Assembly: GCA_029688955.1 (NCBI GenBank)
Contig: JARUKZ010000011.1
Location: 62,001 to 126,000, forward strand
Source of the DNA: Chitinispirillales bacterium ANBcel5
Lineage (GTDB): Bacteria; Fibrobacterota; Chitinivibrionia; Chitinivibrionales; Chitinispirillaceae
Direction of reading: 5' to 3'
Length of the DNA: 64,000 nt
Shown here: positions 17,997-27,099 of the stretch, one piece after another
Layout: each line of letters starts with the position of its first letter
Position numbering within the stretch: the first letter of the stretch is position 1
Translations under genes and position numbers: made by a program
Notes under the pieces: model-generated
Told to the model about the DNA's origin: nothing
Database searches by the model: none
Seen by the model: the letters and a program-made list of their open reading frames with translations, nothing else

Positions 17997-18818
17997 ATGA
18001 CAAGCACTTATGATATGATTCAGGAAGCAAGAGAGTTTCTTGAAAGCAAGACTTCGGTAAAACCAGAAATTGGAATTATTCTGGGCACGGGGCTTGGCAG
18101 GCTTGCAGAATCTATTGATAAGGAGGCGGAAATACCCTATGAAACCATTCCGCATTTCCCGGTTTCTACAGTAGAGGCACATGCAGGAAAGCTGATTTTC
18201 GGTAAGTTAGCTGGTAAATCGGTGATGGCTATGCAGGGAAGGTTTCATTACTATGAAGGGTACTCAATGCAGCAGATCGTTTTCCCTGTGCGTGTTATGA
18301 AGTTTATGAATGTTTCAAAACTCATTGTTTCAAATGCCTGTGGTGGAGTTAATCCGCTTTTTAAGCCGGGAACAATAATGGCCATTACAGATCATATAAA
18401 TCTTTTGGCTGATAATCCTCTTATTGGTGCAAATGACAATAGAATTGGTGTGCGTTTCCCCGATATGTCTCAGCCTTATTCAAACAGGCTTATCGAGCTT
18501 GTAAGTAAAATCGCTCTTGAAAACAACATCAGGATAGAAAAAGGTGTATACTCTGCTATGAGCGGCCCTTCACTTGAAACCCGCGCCGAGTACCGTATGC
18601 TTCGCATCTTAGGCGCTGATGTGATAGGAATGAGCACGGTTCCGGAGGTAATAGCTGCAGTGCATGCCGGTCTTGAAGTGCTTGGGTTATCTGTTGTAAC
18701 TGATTCATGTCTTCCGGATGCGCTCGAACCTGTTGACCTTAAAAAAATAATAGCTGTAGCGGATAAAACTGAACCATTACTTGTAAAGCTTATAGAGAAG
18801 GTCCTTGAAGCATTATGA
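17997..18818 (+). CDS. punA: Purine nucleoside phosphorylase (trimeric class)
   Basis: 273 residues. Motifs: IILGTGLGRLA (phosphate loop), HAGKLIFG, GRFHYYEGYS, SNACGGVNP (base-binding), GPSLETRAEYRMLRILGADVIGMSTVPEVIAA. It cleaves inosine and guanosine (and deoxy forms) with phosphate to free the base and ribose 1-phosphate in purine salvage. The Glu in the SLETRAE segment and Asn in VTDS-type region fit the trimeric PNP family; an MTA-phosphorylase function is less likely given the MSTVPEV motif. It overlaps ileS by 4 nt. Confidence 0.9.
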   Translation: MTSTYDMIQEAREFLESKTSVKPEIGIILGTGLGRLAESIDKEAEIPYETIPHFPVSTVEAHAGKLIFGKLAGKSVMAMQGRFHYYEGYSMQQIVFPVRVMKFMNVSKLIVSNACGGVNPLFKPGTIMAITDHINLLADNPLIGANDNRIGVRFPDMSQPYSNRLIELVSKIALENNIRIEKGVYSAMSGPSLETRAEYRMLRILGADVIGMSTVPEVIAAVHAGLEVLGLSVVTDSCLPDALEPVDLKKIIAVADKTEPLLVKLIEKVLEAL

Positions 18819-21800
18819 AATCTCAAAGTTTTAACTCTGTAAATACTCAAACTCGTTTCCCTCAGATTGAGGATGAAATACTTGCATTCTGGAATGAGAG
18901 TAAAACGTTTCAAAGGTCTCTTGATGAGACCAAATCTAAGAAGCCGTTTGTGTTTTATGATGGTCCTCCGTTTGCGACCGGGCTTCCACATTACGGACAC
19001 CTGCTTGCCGGTACTTTAAAAGATATTATCCCACGATACTGGACCATGCGGGGGCACCATGTAGACAGACGTTTTGGTTGGGACTGTCATGGATTGCCGG
19101 TAGAAAATGAGATGGAAAAGGAGTTTAAGGTCTCTGGTAAGCGTGACATTGAAAAACTTGGAATTCATATTTTTAATGAAGCATGTCGTTCGATTGTTTT
19201 AAGATACACCGGACAATGGGAAAAAGTGGTAAACAGGATGGGGCGTTGGGTTGACTTTGAAAATCAGTACCGTACTATGGATCCCCCCTACATGGAAAGT
19301 ATCTGGCATGTGTTTCGTCAGGTATGGGATAAGGGGCTGATTTATCAGGGTTTCAGAGTTCAGCCCTATTGTCCAAGGTGTGCTACACCACTTTCAAACT
19401 TCGAAGTTAATGAAGGATACAAAGATACAACCGGGCCATCTATAACCGTTTCCTTCCCCCTTGCCGATAATCCAAAAGAGAAGGTACTGGTCTGGACAAC
19501 AACCCCCTGGACTCTTCCTTCAAATGTAGTGCTGGCTACCGGGGCCGATATAAAATATGTAAAGATCAGGGATGGAGAGGATATCTTTATCATAGCCAAA
19601 GACAGGGTAAGTGCCTACTATAAAGATGTATCAGCTGTGGAAATAATTGATGAGATTGAGGGAAAGGACCTTGCAGGTAAAAGCTATATCCCCATGTTTG
19701 ATTATTTCAAGGGACGAGATGAAAAGTTTTTTACCATCGTTACTGCTGATTTCGTTTCCACCGAGGATGGAACAGGGGTTGTGCACATTGCGCCTGCTTT
19801 TGGTGAGGATGACTTTCAGGTTGGTCAGAAACTTGGTCTTGAGATCGTATGTCCGGTGAATGACGAGGGTAGATTTACAAGCGAAGTGCCTGAGTGGGAA
19901 GGTAAGGTTGTCTACGATGCTGATAAAGAGATTACCCGTGCAATAAAGGAAAAGGGACGTCTTATTCATCGCACGACTATAGAACACCGATATCCTTTCT
20001 GTTACAGGTGTGATACGGCTCTTATATACAAAGCTATCACTACCTGGTTTATGAAAATTGACCCTTTAAAAAACAATATGCTCGATAATAATCAGCAGAT
20101 TCACTGGGTTCCATCTCATCTGCAGAAAGGACGTTTTGGGAAGGGTATAGAAAGTGCACCGGACTGGAATATCTCCCGGAATCGCTACTGGGGCACGCCG
20201 ATACCGGTGTGGATGTGTGAATGCGGTAATACTGAGTGTTGTGGCAGCCTCGATGAACTTCATACACTTTTGGGCAGAGGTGACAAAACTGAAGGAGAAA
20301 GACTTCATGCGCGTGCGGCAAAGGATGTCGAGAAAAAGTTAAAAGAGCATGGTAGAGAAAGTGTAAAGAAGTGTGGGATCGATAGCTCCTGGGCTGATAA
20401 GCTTGAGAGCGTAAGTATCAGTCCTGTGGATATTCACAGACACATCATCGACGAATTTGAAATAGCGTGTCCAGACTGTGATAAAGAGATGAATCGCACC
20501 TCCGAAGTTCTGGATTGTTGGTTTGAGTCCGGTTCTATGCCTTATGCTCAGATGCATTATCCTTTTGAAAACAAGGAGCGTTTCGAGGCTAATTTCCCGG
20601 CTGATTTCATTGCTGAAGGGTTAGATCAGACCAGAGGATGGTTTTATACTCTAACAGTACTGGCCGCCGCGCTCTTTGAAAAACCTGCATTTAAGAATGT
20701 TATTGTTAATGGGATTATTCTAAGTGAGGATGGGAAAAAACTCTCTAAGCGTCTTAGAAACTATGCGCCACCGCAAGATGTTTTAAATACGCTTGGTGCA
20801 GATGCTTTAAGACTTTTTCTCATAAACTCACCTGCTGTGAAAGCAGAAGATCTGCGTTTCTCTGAAAAAGGAGTTAAGGAGATGTCCCGCTCTGTGCTGC
20901 TTCCGTTCTGGAACGCCTACTCCTTTTTTGTTACCTATGCTAATGTAGACTGCTGGAAACCGCTAAGTACAGAGGCACCAAAAGAGGGAACGGAACTCGA
21001 TAGATGGATTATCTCTCTTTTTAATGACACTGTAAAGAGTGTAAACAAAGAAATGGAGCAGTACAACCTCTACAAAGTTGTACCAATTTTGGTCGATTTC
21101 ATAGAAAATCTGACTAATTGGTATATAAGAAGAAGCAGGAGAAGGTTTTGGAGAAGCGAAAACGACAATGACAAGCAATACGCATACAGTACACTTTATT
21201 ACATTCTGGTTCAGTTTTCAAAGGTAATGGCTCCTTTTCTACCTTTTCTCACCGAATCTATATACAGAAATCTTGTGGGCGATAAGATAAAGGGTGCACC
21301 GGAAAGCGTTCATCTGTGTGGCTACCCAGATTCTGAAACATCTTTTATCGATTCTGATCTGGAGCTTAAGATGAAACTGGTTCGCCAGGCAGTTTCTATG
21401 GGAAGAGCGCTTAGAAGCCGTTATACCATTAAGACTCGTCAGCCACTCAATAACTTTACCGTCATTGTAGCTGATGACTCCAAACGTAATCTTCTTGCAA
21501 AAATGGATGAGCTTATAAAAGAGGAGCTTAATGTAAAAACCGTCTCCTTTGATTCACGTGAGGACAGAGTGGTAACCATTTCTGCAAAGCCAAACTACAA
21601 AAAACTTGGCAGGCAGTATGGTCCTAAGATGAAGGAAGCGGCAGCTCTTATTGAGGCTTTTACACCTGAGCAGATTTCTGAGCTCGAAAGTGGCGTACAG
21701 ATAGAAGTCCTGGGGGTAAAACTTGGCTTTGAGGATATTGAGATAAGAAGAACCAAGCACGAAGGGTTGGAGGTTGAAACTGAAGGAGAGCTTACGGTGG

Positions 21801-22102
21801 CTTTGGATACTACAATTACTCCAGCGCTTAGAGAAGAGTGTATGGCGCGGGAATTTGTAAACAGAATTCAAAACATGAGGAAAGCTTCAGACTTTAATGT
21901 GACCGATCGTATAATCATTAAATGTCGCTGTCCGGAAGACCTTTCTGAAGCGTTATCTTCCTTTAAAAACTATGTGTGCAGAGAAACTCTGGCAGTGGAA
22001 CTTCAGCAACTTAATCGGCTTTCTGAAGGAGAAAGTATAGAGGTCGATGGAGTGGATGCTTTGGTGAAGATAGAGCGCTCTGATAGTATGACTGGTGGTT
22101 AA
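18815..22102 (+). CDS. ileS: Isoleucyl-tRNA synthetase, type 2 (eukaryote-like)
   Basis: 1095 residues, longer than the roughly 940 of E. coli type 1. The class I signature HIGH appears as H59-Y-G-H62 in GPPFATGLPHYGHLL; the second signature is K642-L-S-K-R646 (DGKKLSKRLRNYAPP). HYGH with KLSKR is typical of the second IleRS clade, known for low mupirocin sensitivity. The CP1 editing domain (TTPWTLPSNV) and the RFWGT/WDC-type region (SRNRYWGTPIPVW) are intact. The C-terminal part lacks an obvious zinc cluster of the type 1 kind. It charges tRNA-Ile with isoleucine and is embedded in the operon by 4-nt and 0-nt junctions. Confidence 0.96.
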   Translation: MKSQSFNSVNTQTRFPQIEDEILAFWNESKTFQRSLDETKSKKPFVFYDGPPFATGLPHYGHLLAGTLKDIIPRYWTMRGHHVDRRFGWDCHGLPVENEMEKEFKVSGKRDIEKLGIHIFNEACRSIVLRYTGQWEKVVNRMGRWVDFENQYRTMDPPYMESIWHVFRQVWDKGLIYQGFRVQPYCPRCATPLSNFEVNEGYKDTTGPSITVSFPLADNPKEKVLVWTTTPWTLPSNVVLATGADIKYVKIRDGEDIFIIAKDRVSAYYKDVSAVEIIDEIEGKDLAGKSYIPMFDYFKGRDEKFFTIVTADFVSTEDGTGVVHIAPAFGEDDFQVGQKLGLEIVCPVNDEGRFTSEVPEWEGKVVYDADKEITRAIKEKGRLIHRTTIEHRYPFCYRCDTALIYKAITTWFMKIDPLKNNMLDNNQQIHWVPSHLQKGRFGKGIESAPDWNISRNRYWGTPIPVWMCECGNTECCGSLDELHTLLGRGDKTEGERLHARAAKDVEKKLKEHGRESVKKCGIDSSWADKLESVSISPVDIHRHIIDEFEIACPDCDKEMNRTSEVLDCWFESGSMPYAQMHYPFENKERFEANFPADFIAEGLDQTRGWFYTLTVLAAALFEKPAFKNVIVNGIILSEDGKKLSKRLRNYAPPQDVLNTLGADALRLFLINSPAVKAEDLRFSEKGVKEMSRSVLLPFWNAYSFFVTYANVDCWKPLSTEAPKEGTELDRWIISLFNDTVKSVNKEMEQYNLYKVVPILVDFIENLTNWYIRRSRRRFWRSENDNDKQYAYSTLYYILVQFSKVMAPFLPFLTESIYRNLVGDKIKGAPESVHLCGYPDSETSFIDSDLELKMKLVRQAVSMGRALRSRYTIKTRQPLNNFTVIVADDSKRNLLAKMDELIKEELNVKTVSFDSREDRVVTISAKPNYKKLGRQYGPKMKEAAALIEAFTPEQISELESGVQIEVLGVKLGFEDIEIRRTKHEGLEVETEGELTVALDTTITPALREECMAREFVNRIQNMRKASDFNVTDRIIIKCRCPEDLSEALSSFKNYVCRETLAVELQQLNRLSEGESIEVDGVDALVKIERSDSMTGG

Positions 22103-23005
22103 ATGAAAAATAAACGTCTGAAACCTTTTAGATATAACCTGCTTAGTGCTGCTGTATCGGCAGCACTTTTTGTGGGAAAACGAATCCCCAGAAGTTTGGG
22201 TTTATTCCTATTTGGTTTATTGGGGCGTTTTTTATACCTGATACCAAACAAGGAGAAAATCAGGGCAATTAATCATCTATCTTTGATATACGGTTCGACC
22301 TGGGATAAAAAGAAGATCAGTAACACTGCTCGTAATGTTTTTTCCGGGCTTGGAATGAATCTTTTTGATGCTGTTTATCTTTCCACAGTGTCTGATTCTA
22401 CATTCAACAGAATTGTAAAGTGTGATAATCTTGAGAGGTTCAGGGAGGCTTACGGCAGAAAAAAAGGTGTTTTTGTAATTACAGGACATGTTGGATGCTT
22501 TGAGATGCTCCTTCAGTTTTTTGCCAGAAACGGATTTAAAAGCTTTGCAATTGGGAAAAAGATGAGAGATCCGAGAATCGAACAAATTGTTCGTGAGCTT
22601 AGAAGTGGTCCGGGAATAGAGTATTTCGATCGTTCAGAAGGTGGAAGAAAGATAGTACGTTTTTTAAAGCAGGGGCGTGCCTGTGGGGTTTTGGTGGATC
22701 AGGACACAAAAAAGGTGGACGGAGTTTTTGCTAACTTTTTGGGTAGAAGGGCTTTTACTCCAAGCGGTCCTGTACGTCTTGCACTTAAATTCGACATCCC
22801 GATGTTTGTGGTAACAACCATAAGGGAGCCGGATAATACTCATAGGGTGATAATAAGTGAAGAAATAGTCGCAAATAAGAAAAACGATTTTGAAAGTGAG
22901 CTAGTGTCTGTTGTGCAGAAAATCAACGATCGGTTAGGGGAGACGATTCACAGGTATCCTTCTCAGTGGGTCTGGATGCACAGGAGATGGAAAACACAGC
23001 CTTAA
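22103..23005 (+). CDS. lpxL: LpxL/HtrB-type lipid A acyltransferase
   Basis: 300 residues with an N-terminal membrane segment (LLSAAVSAALFVGK). The acyltransferase motif H-X4-E is visible in GHVGCFEML, followed by LVDQDTKKVDGVFANFLGR and the final SQWVWMHRRWK that characterises the LpxL/LpxM family. These enzymes add a secondary acyl chain to the lipid A precursor at the inner membrane. Acyl-chain choice cannot be judged. It starts directly at the ileS stop and leads into lptC-lptA-lptB, so LPS synthesis and transport are grouped. Confidence 0.87.
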   Translation: MKNKRLKPFRYNLLSAAVSAALFVGKRIPRSLGLFLFGLLGRFLYLIPNKEKIRAINHLSLIYGSTWDKKKISNTARNVFSGLGMNLFDAVYLSTVSDSTFNRIVKCDNLERFREAYGRKKGVFVITGHVGCFEMLLQFFARNGFKSFAIGKKMRDPRIEQIVRELRSGPGIEYFDRSEGGRKIVRFLKQGRACGVLVDQDTKKVDGVFANFLGRRAFTPSGPVRLALKFDIPMFVVTTIREPDNTHRVIISEEIVANKKNDFESELVSVVQKINDRLGETIHRYPSQWVWMHRRWKTQP

Positions 23006-23016
23006 AGAGGTACCAT

Positions 23017-23604
23017 TTGGCAAATAGAGCAAGTAGGGTATTATTACAATGTTTAGTTGCGGCAATTGTTTTGGGTTTTGGGTGTAAAAGCCGCGAAGCC
23101 TTACCGGTACTGGAGGGAACAGCATCACCGTTTCAGGAGTTTGGTACCGCTAAGCTTCAATTCTACGAGGGTCAGTACAAAAGGTGGGTGCTTGAGTCTG
23201 ATTATATTAAAAGACCTATGGTCGACAGCGGTGAAGTGCTTGTTTCTCCTGTAAAAATAATTATCTACGATACTCTTGAGAACGCTGAAACCTATATACT
23301 CGCCGATTCCGGTTCTACTGACAACAGCATGGATCTGTTTAATCTTTGGGGCAGAGTGTATATACAAACAAGAGACTCTATTGTGGTGAAAACAGAGAGG
23401 TTGTGGTGGATAAAGGATAGCAGGAAAATCGAATCTGATACCTATGTGCAGATAGAAACTCCAAGGGGGGATATATTAAGAGGTAGGGGGCTTGATGCTG
23501 CTGAAGATTTTACACGTTTCACTTTCAGGGCTGATGTTACAGGTAAATTTCCCGATTTTAGAAGAAGGATAGAGCAGCAGGATGAGGAATTTGGCATTTT
23601 CTAA
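23017..23604 (+). CDS. lptC: LptC-like LPS export protein, probable lipoprotein
   Basis: I prefer the TTG at 23017 (about 195 residues): AAGAGG at 23005-23010 lies 6 nt ahead and it gives a compact signal ending in the lipobox LGFGC. An upstream ATG at 22987 is inside lpxL and adds ten polar residues. The mature part has the OstA/LptC beta-jellyroll pattern (AKLQFYEGQYKRWVLESDYI, DLFNLWGRVYIQTRDSIVVKTERLWW, RGRGLDAAEDFTRFTF). LptC passes LPS from the LptB2FG extractor to the LptA bridge. Position between lpxL and lptA supports it. Classical LptC has a membrane helix rather than a lipid anchor. Confidence 0.75.
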   Translation: MANRASRVLLQCLVAAIVLGFGCKSREALPVLEGTASPFQEFGTAKLQFYEGQYKRWVLESDYIKRPMVDSGEVLVSPVKIIIYDTLENAETYILADSGSTDNSMDLFNLWGRVYIQTRDSIVVKTERLWWIKDSRKIESDTYVQIETPRGDILRGRGLDAAEDFTRFTFRADVTGKFPDFRRRIEQQDEEFGIF

Positions 23605-24733
23605 TACTCAAAAACGCGTCGCATGGCTGGGGGGTGTTGTTTTTTGCTCTCTGACTTTTCTATTCTTCTCTGTTTTGGCTCAACCGACCCGGAATCATTC
23701 TGACGAACTGGTGCTGGAGTATGCGAGTGTAAATGAAAACATATTTAGAAATGGGGAATTTGTAAGTTATTTGCGGGGGGACGTTGTTTTTTCTTACGAT
23801 GATATCAGGATTCGCTCTGATGAAGCCACCTGGCGTCGAAATGATGGTGAAGTACGATTCAGAAATAGGGTGAAGGTGGAGCGGTCGGGTCAATTTTTCC
23901 GAAGTAACAGAGTTGATTTCACCAGCAAGGAAAATATTATTACTGCCAGAGGGGATTTTTATTATTATGATTCTCTTGAACTTGTATCACTCTCCGGCAA
24001 CCAGGCACGGTATGACCTGGAAGAACGGGAATTTATCCTTGAGGGTAGTCCCCGTTTGGAACATTATGACACTGCAGCATCCCAAACGCTTGTGATTACA
24101 GGGCACACAATGAACTATTGTGATAAAGAAAAGGTTGCCGGTGTTCAGGGAGAGGTTAAAATAGAAAGAGGAGAGCTTTTGGCGCTCTGTAACAGAGCAT
24201 ATTATTACACCGATAGTGCTTTTGTTAAACTGAGGGTGAATCCTTCGGTTAGGTATGAGTCCCATGATCTTGAAGGGGACTCTGTAGATCTGTTTTTTGC
24301 CGAGGAGAACCTAAAGAGTGCGTGGGTGAAGGGGAACTCCCGTGTAAGTTATATTGAAGCATCAGATGAGGGGGACACGGTATTCAGCGACATCTGGAGT
24401 GATTCACTTTTTGTTCAAATGTGTGAGTCTGGCAATATTGATACACTCTTTGCTTACGGCAATGTTTTGACCAGGTACTTTGGATCAGAAGATACCACCA
24501 GAGTAAACAAAGCCTGGGGACGAACTATGGTTTTGGCTTTCGATACGCTTGGCAAAATCAGCAGTGCAGTTATAAGAGGAAATGCAAGGAGTGTATATTA
24601 TATTGATGAATCTGATGGTCAGGGACGTAATGAAGCAAGTGGGGATAGTATAATAGTGTATTTTGATAAGGGCAGAACAGAGCGGATCAGGCTCTCGGGA
24701 AGTACCAGAGGGGTATATTTTCCACAGAATTAA
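23582..24733 (+). CDS. lptA: LptA/OstA-like LPS transport protein, extended
   Basis: 383 residues, about twice E. coli LptA. A signal peptide (VVFCSLTFLFFSVLAQP) is followed by repeated OstA-type strands: FVSYLRGDVVFSYDDIRIRSDEATWR, NRVDFTSKENIITARGDFYYYD, TGHTMNYCDKEKVAGVQGEV, SAVIRGNARSVYYID and a final IRLSGSTRGVYF. This continuous beta-jellyroll forms the periplasmic bridge that moves LPS outward. The extra length may make one molecule span more of the periplasm, or combine LptA with the N-domain of LptD. It overlaps lptC by 23 nt. Confidence 0.78.
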   Translation: MRNLAFSNTQKRVAWLGGVVFCSLTFLFFSVLAQPTRNHSDELVLEYASVNENIFRNGEFVSYLRGDVVFSYDDIRIRSDEATWRRNDGEVRFRNRVKVERSGQFFRSNRVDFTSKENIITARGDFYYYDSLELVSLSGNQARYDLEEREFILEGSPRLEHYDTAASQTLVITGHTMNYCDKEKVAGVQGEVKIERGELLALCNRAYYYTDSAFVKLRVNPSVRYESHDLEGDSVDLFFAEENLKSAWVKGNSRVSYIEASDEGDTVFSDIWSDSLFVQMCESGNIDTLFAYGNVLTRYFGSEDTTRVNKAWGRTMVLAFDTLGKISSAVIRGNARSVYYIDESDGQGRNEASGDSIIVYFDKGRTERIRLSGSTRGVYFPQN

Positions 24734-24754
24734 TTATCAGGCGAAAGAGCGCTT

Positions 24755-25498
24755 ATGCAGGAAAATAAGGAAAGACGGGAGATCAGGACCGAAACGCTTT
24801 TGAAGGTGTATGCTAAGCGTCGAGTAGTGGATCATGTCTCAATAAATGTGAGTCAGGGTGAGATAGTGGGTCTTCTTGGGCCAAATGGAGCAGGAAAAAC
24901 GACTACATTTTATATGATTGTAGGTCTTATAAGACCCAATAAGGGTAAAATATTCCTCGATAGAAAAAACATAACCCGAAAGCCCATGTATAAGCGTGCA
25001 CGGATGGGGATAGGCTATTTGCCACAGGAGGCCTCGATTTTCCGTAAGCTCTCGGTGGGTGATAATGTGCTTTCGGTTCTTGAAAATCAGCGTATAAGTG
25101 CAAAAAACCGAAAAAAGAGGATGCGGGAGCTTCTTGAGGAGCTTAATGTGGGGCATCTTGAAAAGAGCTTAGGGTATATGCTCTCAGGAGGGGAGAGAAG
25201 GAGAGTTGAGATTGCCCGAGCGCTTGCTATTAATCCGGACTTTATATTATTGGATGAGCCGTTTGCTGGAGTTGATCCTATAGCGGTGGAGGATATACAG
25301 GGTATTGTGCACGAGTTGAAGAACAAGGGGTACGGAGTTTTGATTACCGATCATAATGTACGAGAAACTTTGAGGATTACCGATAGGGCCTATATTATGT
25401 GTTCGGGAGAGATACTGGTGTCTGGCACTGCCGGGGAGCTTGCGGAGGACCCTGAAGCCAGACGGATTTATTTGGGGCAGAATTTTAAACTTGATTAG
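24755..25498 (+). CDS. lptB: LPS export ABC transporter ATPase LptB
   Basis: 247 residues, typical length. Walker [10 protein letters not shown] (about 42-50), Q-loop in [16 protein letters not shown], signature [15 protein letters not shown], Walker [14 protein letters not shown] and switch His in [10 protein letters not shown]. The [13 protein letters not shown] and HNVRETL segments are specific to LptB. It powers LPS extraction by LptFG, which are not in this window. It sits 21 nt after lptA, with rpoN 167 nt downstream as in many proteobacteria. Confidence 0.96.
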   Translation: MQENKERREIRTETLLKVYAKRRVVDHVSINVSQGEIVGLLGPNGAGKTTTFYMIVGLIRPNKGKIFLDRKNITRKPMYKRARMGIGYLPQEASIFRKLSVGDNVLSVLENQRISAKNRKKRMRELLEELNVGHLEKSLGYMLSGGERRRVEIARALAINPDFILLDEPFAGVDPIAVEDIQGIVHELKNKGYGVLITDHNVRETLRITDRAYIMCSGEILVSGTAGELAEDPEARRIYLGQNFKLD

Positions 25499-25665
25499 TT
25501 TTTTTCTTCTACTCTCGTTTTTGATAGTGGCTAGGAGAGTGGAAAGGGCAAAACTGCACTATTTGAGCTCTTCGCTCCAACTTTTATTACGGTCTGGTTT
25601 TTGCTCAGAGTATTACTACATAGTTTTAAGGAAGAAATCGTTACAACAGATTAAAGGAGTACAAT

Positions 25666-27099
25666 TTGAATCTCGGTCTTGACATGTCGCTAAAGCTCCA
25701 GCAGAAACTGTCATTTCAGATGATACAGTCTCTGAAGCTATTACAGGTCAACACTTTGCAGCTTGAGCAGCTCCTCAAGACCGAACTGGAGATGAATCCG
25801 GTTCTTGAGGCCAGTGATGAACTGGAGCAGGAAGCTGATGAAGCGATGGAGCGTGAGGAGAGAGAGACTGCGGAGGAGAAGGATAAAGAGGAAGAGGAGC
25901 TTGATATAAATGAGGACTCCATCGATTGGGAAGAGTATTTGGAGGAGGGCTTTGATTTGGGGTACTCATATAATGAGGAAGTAGACCGCAATGAGGAGCG
26001 CTATGAGCCTACACCTGTTTATCAGGAAACTCTTGAAGAGCACCTTACAAAGCAGTTAGCTGAGAAAAAAATCGATGAAAAGAGGCTGGTTCTGGTTCAG
26101 TTCCTTATTGGAAGTTTGGACAATGATGGTTATTTAAGGATTTCTCTTGAGGATATTGCAGAGTATATAGGAATAAGTGTGTATGAGGTGGAAGAAGCAC
26201 GTAATGTGCTTATCGGCCTGGACCCACCCGGCGTTGGGGCACAAAATCTTCAGGAGTGTATGATTCTTCAGCTAAGGGCAAGAAAACTTCACAATTCTTT
26301 GGCAATGAAGATTATAGCTGAGACATGGGACTTGTTTGAGAAGCTGAAAATTCCGGAGATATCGCGGCATTTTAACGTTGAGCCTCGAAAAATTCAGGAA
26401 TCTTTGGAAATTTTAAAGATTTTAAATCCAAAACCGGGGTATCAGTACAACCCAGACAAGCCATCAACAATCATCCCCGACCTTATTGTGGAGAAAATTG
26501 ATGGTACCTTCGTAGCCATGCTCAACGATCGTTCTGTTCCATCACTGCATATAAATAAATCGTATGCCAATATGATCAAGCGTGGAAGCACTGCAAAGCG
26601 TGAAGTGAAAAAGTATATTCGTGAGAAGTTTAACAGTGCCACATGGTTTATACGCTCCATTGAGCAGCGCAAAACAACTATGTTGAAGGTGATGTATGCA
26701 ATTATAGAGCGTCAGATGGATTTTTTCGAGAAAGGGCCACCTAATCTGCATCCTTTGAAACTTCAGGATGTGGCAGATATGGTCGAAATGCACATCTCTA
26801 CCGTCTCCAGAGTGACCAGTAATAAATATGTTCAGACAAGGCATGGGATATTTGAGCTTAAATATTTCTTCACTGAAGCTGTTGGGCGAGATCAGGATGG
26901 CTCAGATATATCTTCTGAGCGAATCAAAAATCGTATAAGGCAGCTTGTGAATACCGAAAACAGGAAAAAACCTCTTTCTGATCAAAAAATCTCAAATATT
27001 CTCTCAACGGAGAATCTACCGGTGGCGCGACGTACGGTGGCAAAATACAGAGAGCAGATGAGAATTCTGCCTGCACGTTTACGGCAAAAATATGAGTGA
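25666..27099 (+). CDS. rpoN: RNA polymerase sigma-54 factor RpoN
   Basis: 477 residues from TTG 25666 (AAAGGAGT at 25653-25660). Region I is Gln/Leu-rich (LGLDMSLKLQQKLSFQMIQSLKLLQ), then a very acidic region II (about 50-110), the core-binding region, and the DNA-binding end with the RpoN box ARRTVAKYRE (recognising the -24 element). RpoN directs transcription at -24/-12 promoters that need an AAA+ activator. No clear activator gene is in the window. The upstream 167 nt carry no gene I can support. The end overlaps lipA by 8 nt. Confidence 0.96.
   Translation: MNLGLDMSLKLQQKLSFQMIQSLKLLQVNTLQLEQLLKTELEMNPVLEASDELEQEADEAMEREERETAEEKDKEEEELDINEDSIDWEEYLEEGFDLGYSYNEEVDRNEERYEPTPVYQETLEEHLTKQLAEKKIDEKRLVLVQFLIGSLDNDGYLRISLEDIAEYIGISVYEVEEARNVLIGLDPPGVGAQNLQECMILQLRARKLHNSLAMKIIAETWDLFEKLKIPEISRHFNVEPRKIQESLEILKILNPKPGYQYNPDKPSTIIPDLIVEKIDGTFVAMLNDRSVPSLHINKSYANMIKRGSTAKREVKKYIREKFNSATWFIRSIEQRKTTMLKVMYAIIERQMDFFEKGPPNLHPLKLQDVADMVEMHISTVSRVTSNKYVQTRHGIFELKYFFTEAVGRDQDGSDISSERIKNRIRQLVNTENRKKPLSDQKISNILSTENLPVARRTVAKYREQMRILPARLRQKYE

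Noticed and set aside
25440..25682. Plus-strand open frame between lptB and rpoN
   Set aside because: It overlaps the end of lptB and the start of rpoN in another frame and has no family features.
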